Source: Thermoanaerobaculia bacterium (lineage in GTDB: Bacteria > Acidobacteriota > Thermoanaerobaculia > Gp7-AA8). Taken from it: DNA of 8,050 nucleotides. This document shows positions 6,381 through 8,050 of this stretch, piece by piece (positions within the stretch are counted from its first letter, which is position 1; each line of letters opens with the position of its first letter). Where the stretch lies: NCBI GenBank assembly GCA_023700825.1, contig JAMPYE010000188.1:1-8050 (forward strand), read 5' to 3'. Made by a program: the position numbers and the translations under genes. The notes beneath the pieces are model-generated. The model was not told where the DNA came from, did no database searches, and worked only from the letters and a program-made list of their open reading frames with translations.

Positions 6381-8050
6381 ATGACCGTCGAACCGCAGAA
6401 GAGCGCGACACCGCCGCCTGACGAGGCGCTCGGCGGACCGCTCATCAACCGCGAGATCAGCTGGCTGGACTTCAACCGGCGCGTTCTCGCCGAGGCGGAG
6501 AACCCCGAGGTGCCGCTGCTCGAGAGGGTGAAGTTCGCCGCCATCGCGTCGAACAACCTCGACGAGTTCTTCATGGTCCGCGGCGGCGGCATCAAGGCGC
6601 TCCTGCGAGCGGGCCTCCAGAACCCGTCCGCCGACGGCATGCTCCCGAAACAGCAGTGGCGCGCTGTGCGCAAGAAGGCGCGGGCGCTTCTCGACGACCT
6701 CTACACCGTGCTTCAGAAGGAGCTCCTCCCGAAGCTCGCGAAGGAAGGCCTGAAGATCGTCAGCGCGAAGGAGCTGTCCAGCAAGGAGTCGGCCGAGCTC
6801 GAGAAGTACTTCATGCGACGGATCGAGCCGCTGCTGACGCCGCTCGCGACCGATCCGGGACATCCGTTCCCGTTTCTCGCGAACCTCTCGGTGAGCATCG
6901 CGATCCAGCTCGCGAGCCCGCGCGGCGAGGAGTCGTGGGCGTTTCTAAAGGTCCCCTCATCCGTGCCACGGCTCATCGAGGTGCCGGGCGACGGAAAGCT
7001 GATCCCGGTCGAGCAGTTGATCGCGCACTTCGCCGAGCGCATCTTCCCCGGCCTGCAGATTCGCGCCGCAGTCCCGATCCGGGTCATTCGCAACGCCGAC
7101 ATCGCGCTGCGAGAGGACGAGGTGCTCGACCTGCTCAAGTCGGTCGAGTCGGAGCTTCGCCGCCGCGAGCGGCGCGAGACCGTCTGGATGGAAGTCGGCG
7201 AAGGCGCCGACGCCGGGCTCATCGACCTCCTCTCGGAGACGACCGAAACGCCGAAGGAAGACATCTACGTCGCGGCCGGCCTGCTGAAGGTCTCCGACCT
7301 GATGCAGCTCGCGTTCGTGAAGGGGAAGTCGTCGCTTCGCGACGAGCCGTTCAACCCGCGCATTCCAGCGCGCTTCGCGACGAGCGAGGACATCTTCTCG
7401 ATCATCCGCCGCGGCGACATCCTGTTGCACCGGCCATACGACTCGTTCGGCGCCGTGGTGGAGTTCGTCCAGTCCTCGGCGGACGACCCGGAAGTCCTCG
7501 CGATCAAGATGACCCTTTACCGGACCGATCGCGACTCGCCGATCGTCGCCGCGCTCGCGAAGGCGGCACGCGCCGGCAAGCAGGTCACGGCGATCGTCGA
7601 GCTCCAGGCGAGATTCGACGAGTCGAAGAACATCGAGTGGGCGCGGCAGCTCGAGCTCGCCGGCGTGCAGGTGGTCTACGGGCTCGTCGGCATCAAGACG
7701 CACTGCAAGGTCTGCCTCGTCGTGCGCCGCGAGGGCGATTCGCTCCGCCGCTACGTCCACCTGTCGACCGGGAACTACAACGCGCGCACGGCGGCGCTCT
7801 ACACCGATATCGACCTGTTCACCTCGGATGACGATTTCGGCGACGACGCGGCACAGGTGATGAACCTGCTCACCGGCTTCTCGATCGCGAGCGTGCAGGA
7901 CATCTTCGACGGCCGCGGGTTGCACCTCTCGTGGACGCGCTTCACCGTCTCGCCGATGGACTACCACGAACGCGTCCTCGCGCTGATCCGCCGCGAGATC
8001 GAGCACGCCCGCGCGGGGCGCGGCGGGCACCTGATCGCGAAGCTCAACGC
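6381..8050 (+). CDS. ppk1: Polyphosphate kinase PPK1 (3' end beyond the window)
   Basis: The frame is open from the ATG at 6381 to the window edge, giving 556 residues of a protein usually near 700. PPK1 reversibly transfers the gamma-phosphate of ATP to polyphosphate. After a short Pro-rich head come the N-terminal domain motifs NREISWLDFNRRVL (23-36) and NNLDEFFMVR (58-67), then HPFPFLANLS (161-170). The phospholipase-D-like catalytic region follows with DILLHRPYDSF (346-356), IKMTLYRT (375-382) and IKTHCK, where His441 is the expected phosphohistidine, then HLSTGNYNARTAALYTDIDLF (460-480). The second catalytic histidine would lie past the window. Upstream there is no strong Shine-Dalgarno, only GAGATCGAG. 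It is divergent from phoU, which fits a shared role in phosphate homeostasis. Nothing in the visible part looks damaged. Confidence 0.96.
   Translation, partial: MTVEPQKSATPPPDEALGGPLINREISWLDFNRRVLAEAENPEVPLLERVKFAAIASNNLDEFFMVRGGGIKALLRAGLQNPSADGMLPKQQWRAVRKKARALLDDLYTVLQKELLPKLAKEGLKIVSAKELSSKESAELEKYFMRRIEPLLTPLATDPGHPFPFLANLSVSIAIQLASPRGEESWAFLKVPSSVPRLIEVPGDGKLIPVEQLIAHFAERIFPGLQIRAAVPIRVIRNADIALREDEVLDLLKSVESELRRRERRETVWMEVGEGADAGLIDLLSETTETPKEDIYVAAGLLKVSDLMQLAFVKGKSSLRDEPFNPRIPARFATSEDIFSIIRRGDILLHRPYDSFGAVVEFVQSSADDPEVLAIKMTLYRTDRDSPIVAALAKAARAGKQVTAIVELQARFDESKNIEWARQLELAGVQVVYGLVGIKTHCKVCLVVRREGDSLRRYVHLSTGNYNARTAALYTDIDLFTSDDDFGDDAAQVMNLLTGFSIASVQDIFDGRGLHLSWTRFTVSPMDYHERVLALIRREIEHARAGRGGHLIAKLN

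Noticed and set aside
6656..8030. Out-of-frame plus-strand ORF (6656-7831) and minus-strand ORF (6957-8030) over ppk1
   Set aside because: The ppk1 frame matches the PPK1 family across its whole visible length; these two are Arg-rich shadows.

Overview
This GC-rich window (roughly two thirds G+C by eye) is a phosphate acquisition and storage island from a bacterium. High G/C at third codon positions, a lipoprotein-type PstS, a tandem pstB pair and a dispersed-repeat-like intergenic element would suit an environmental lineage such as Acidobacteriota or Gemmatimonadota. That placement is an impression; the window holds no phylogenetic marker gene.

Layout. Five genes on the minus strand form a tight operon, read right to left: pstS (3815-4795), pstC (2857-3795), pstA (1940-2854), pstB1 (1173-1940) and pstB2 (400-1176). 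The junctions are a 19-nt gap, a 2-nt gap, a 1-nt overlap and a 4-nt overlap. Upstream of pstS is a 378-nt non-coding stretch with a candidate 11-bp-periodic PHO box, a candidate promoter, and an imperfect inverted repeat of about 165 bp. Before that, on the same strand, is a phoU homologue (5174-6271) with an extra C-terminal domain of the low-molecular-weight phosphatase/ArsC fold. A short intergenic region separates phoU from a divergent ppk1 (6381 to the window end, truncated). Left of the operon (1-399) there is a hairpin after pstB2, an ambiguous 59-codon ORF and a Shine-Dalgarno-like site at the edge.

How the genes work together. PstS captures phosphate outside the membrane, PstC and PstA form the channel, and the PstB subunits hydrolyse ATP. 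PhoU normally couples transporter state to the Pho two-component system. PPK1 stores phosphate as polyphosphate.

What stands out. (1) The two PstB paralogues are degenerate in complementary ways. PstB1 has lost the Q-loop Gln and the H-loop His but keeps LSGGQ. PstB2 keeps Q, H and a standard P-loop but has LQLEQ in place of LSGGQ. In a head-to-tail heterodimer all these losses fall in one ATP site, leaving the other canonical. (2) The phosphatase-like domain fused to PhoU lacks the catalytic Cys, the P-loop Arg and the general-acid Asp, so it looks like a pseudo-enzyme that may serve as a sensor. Together they suggest a Pst/PhoU variant with an asymmetric motor and a fused oxyanion-binding-like module.
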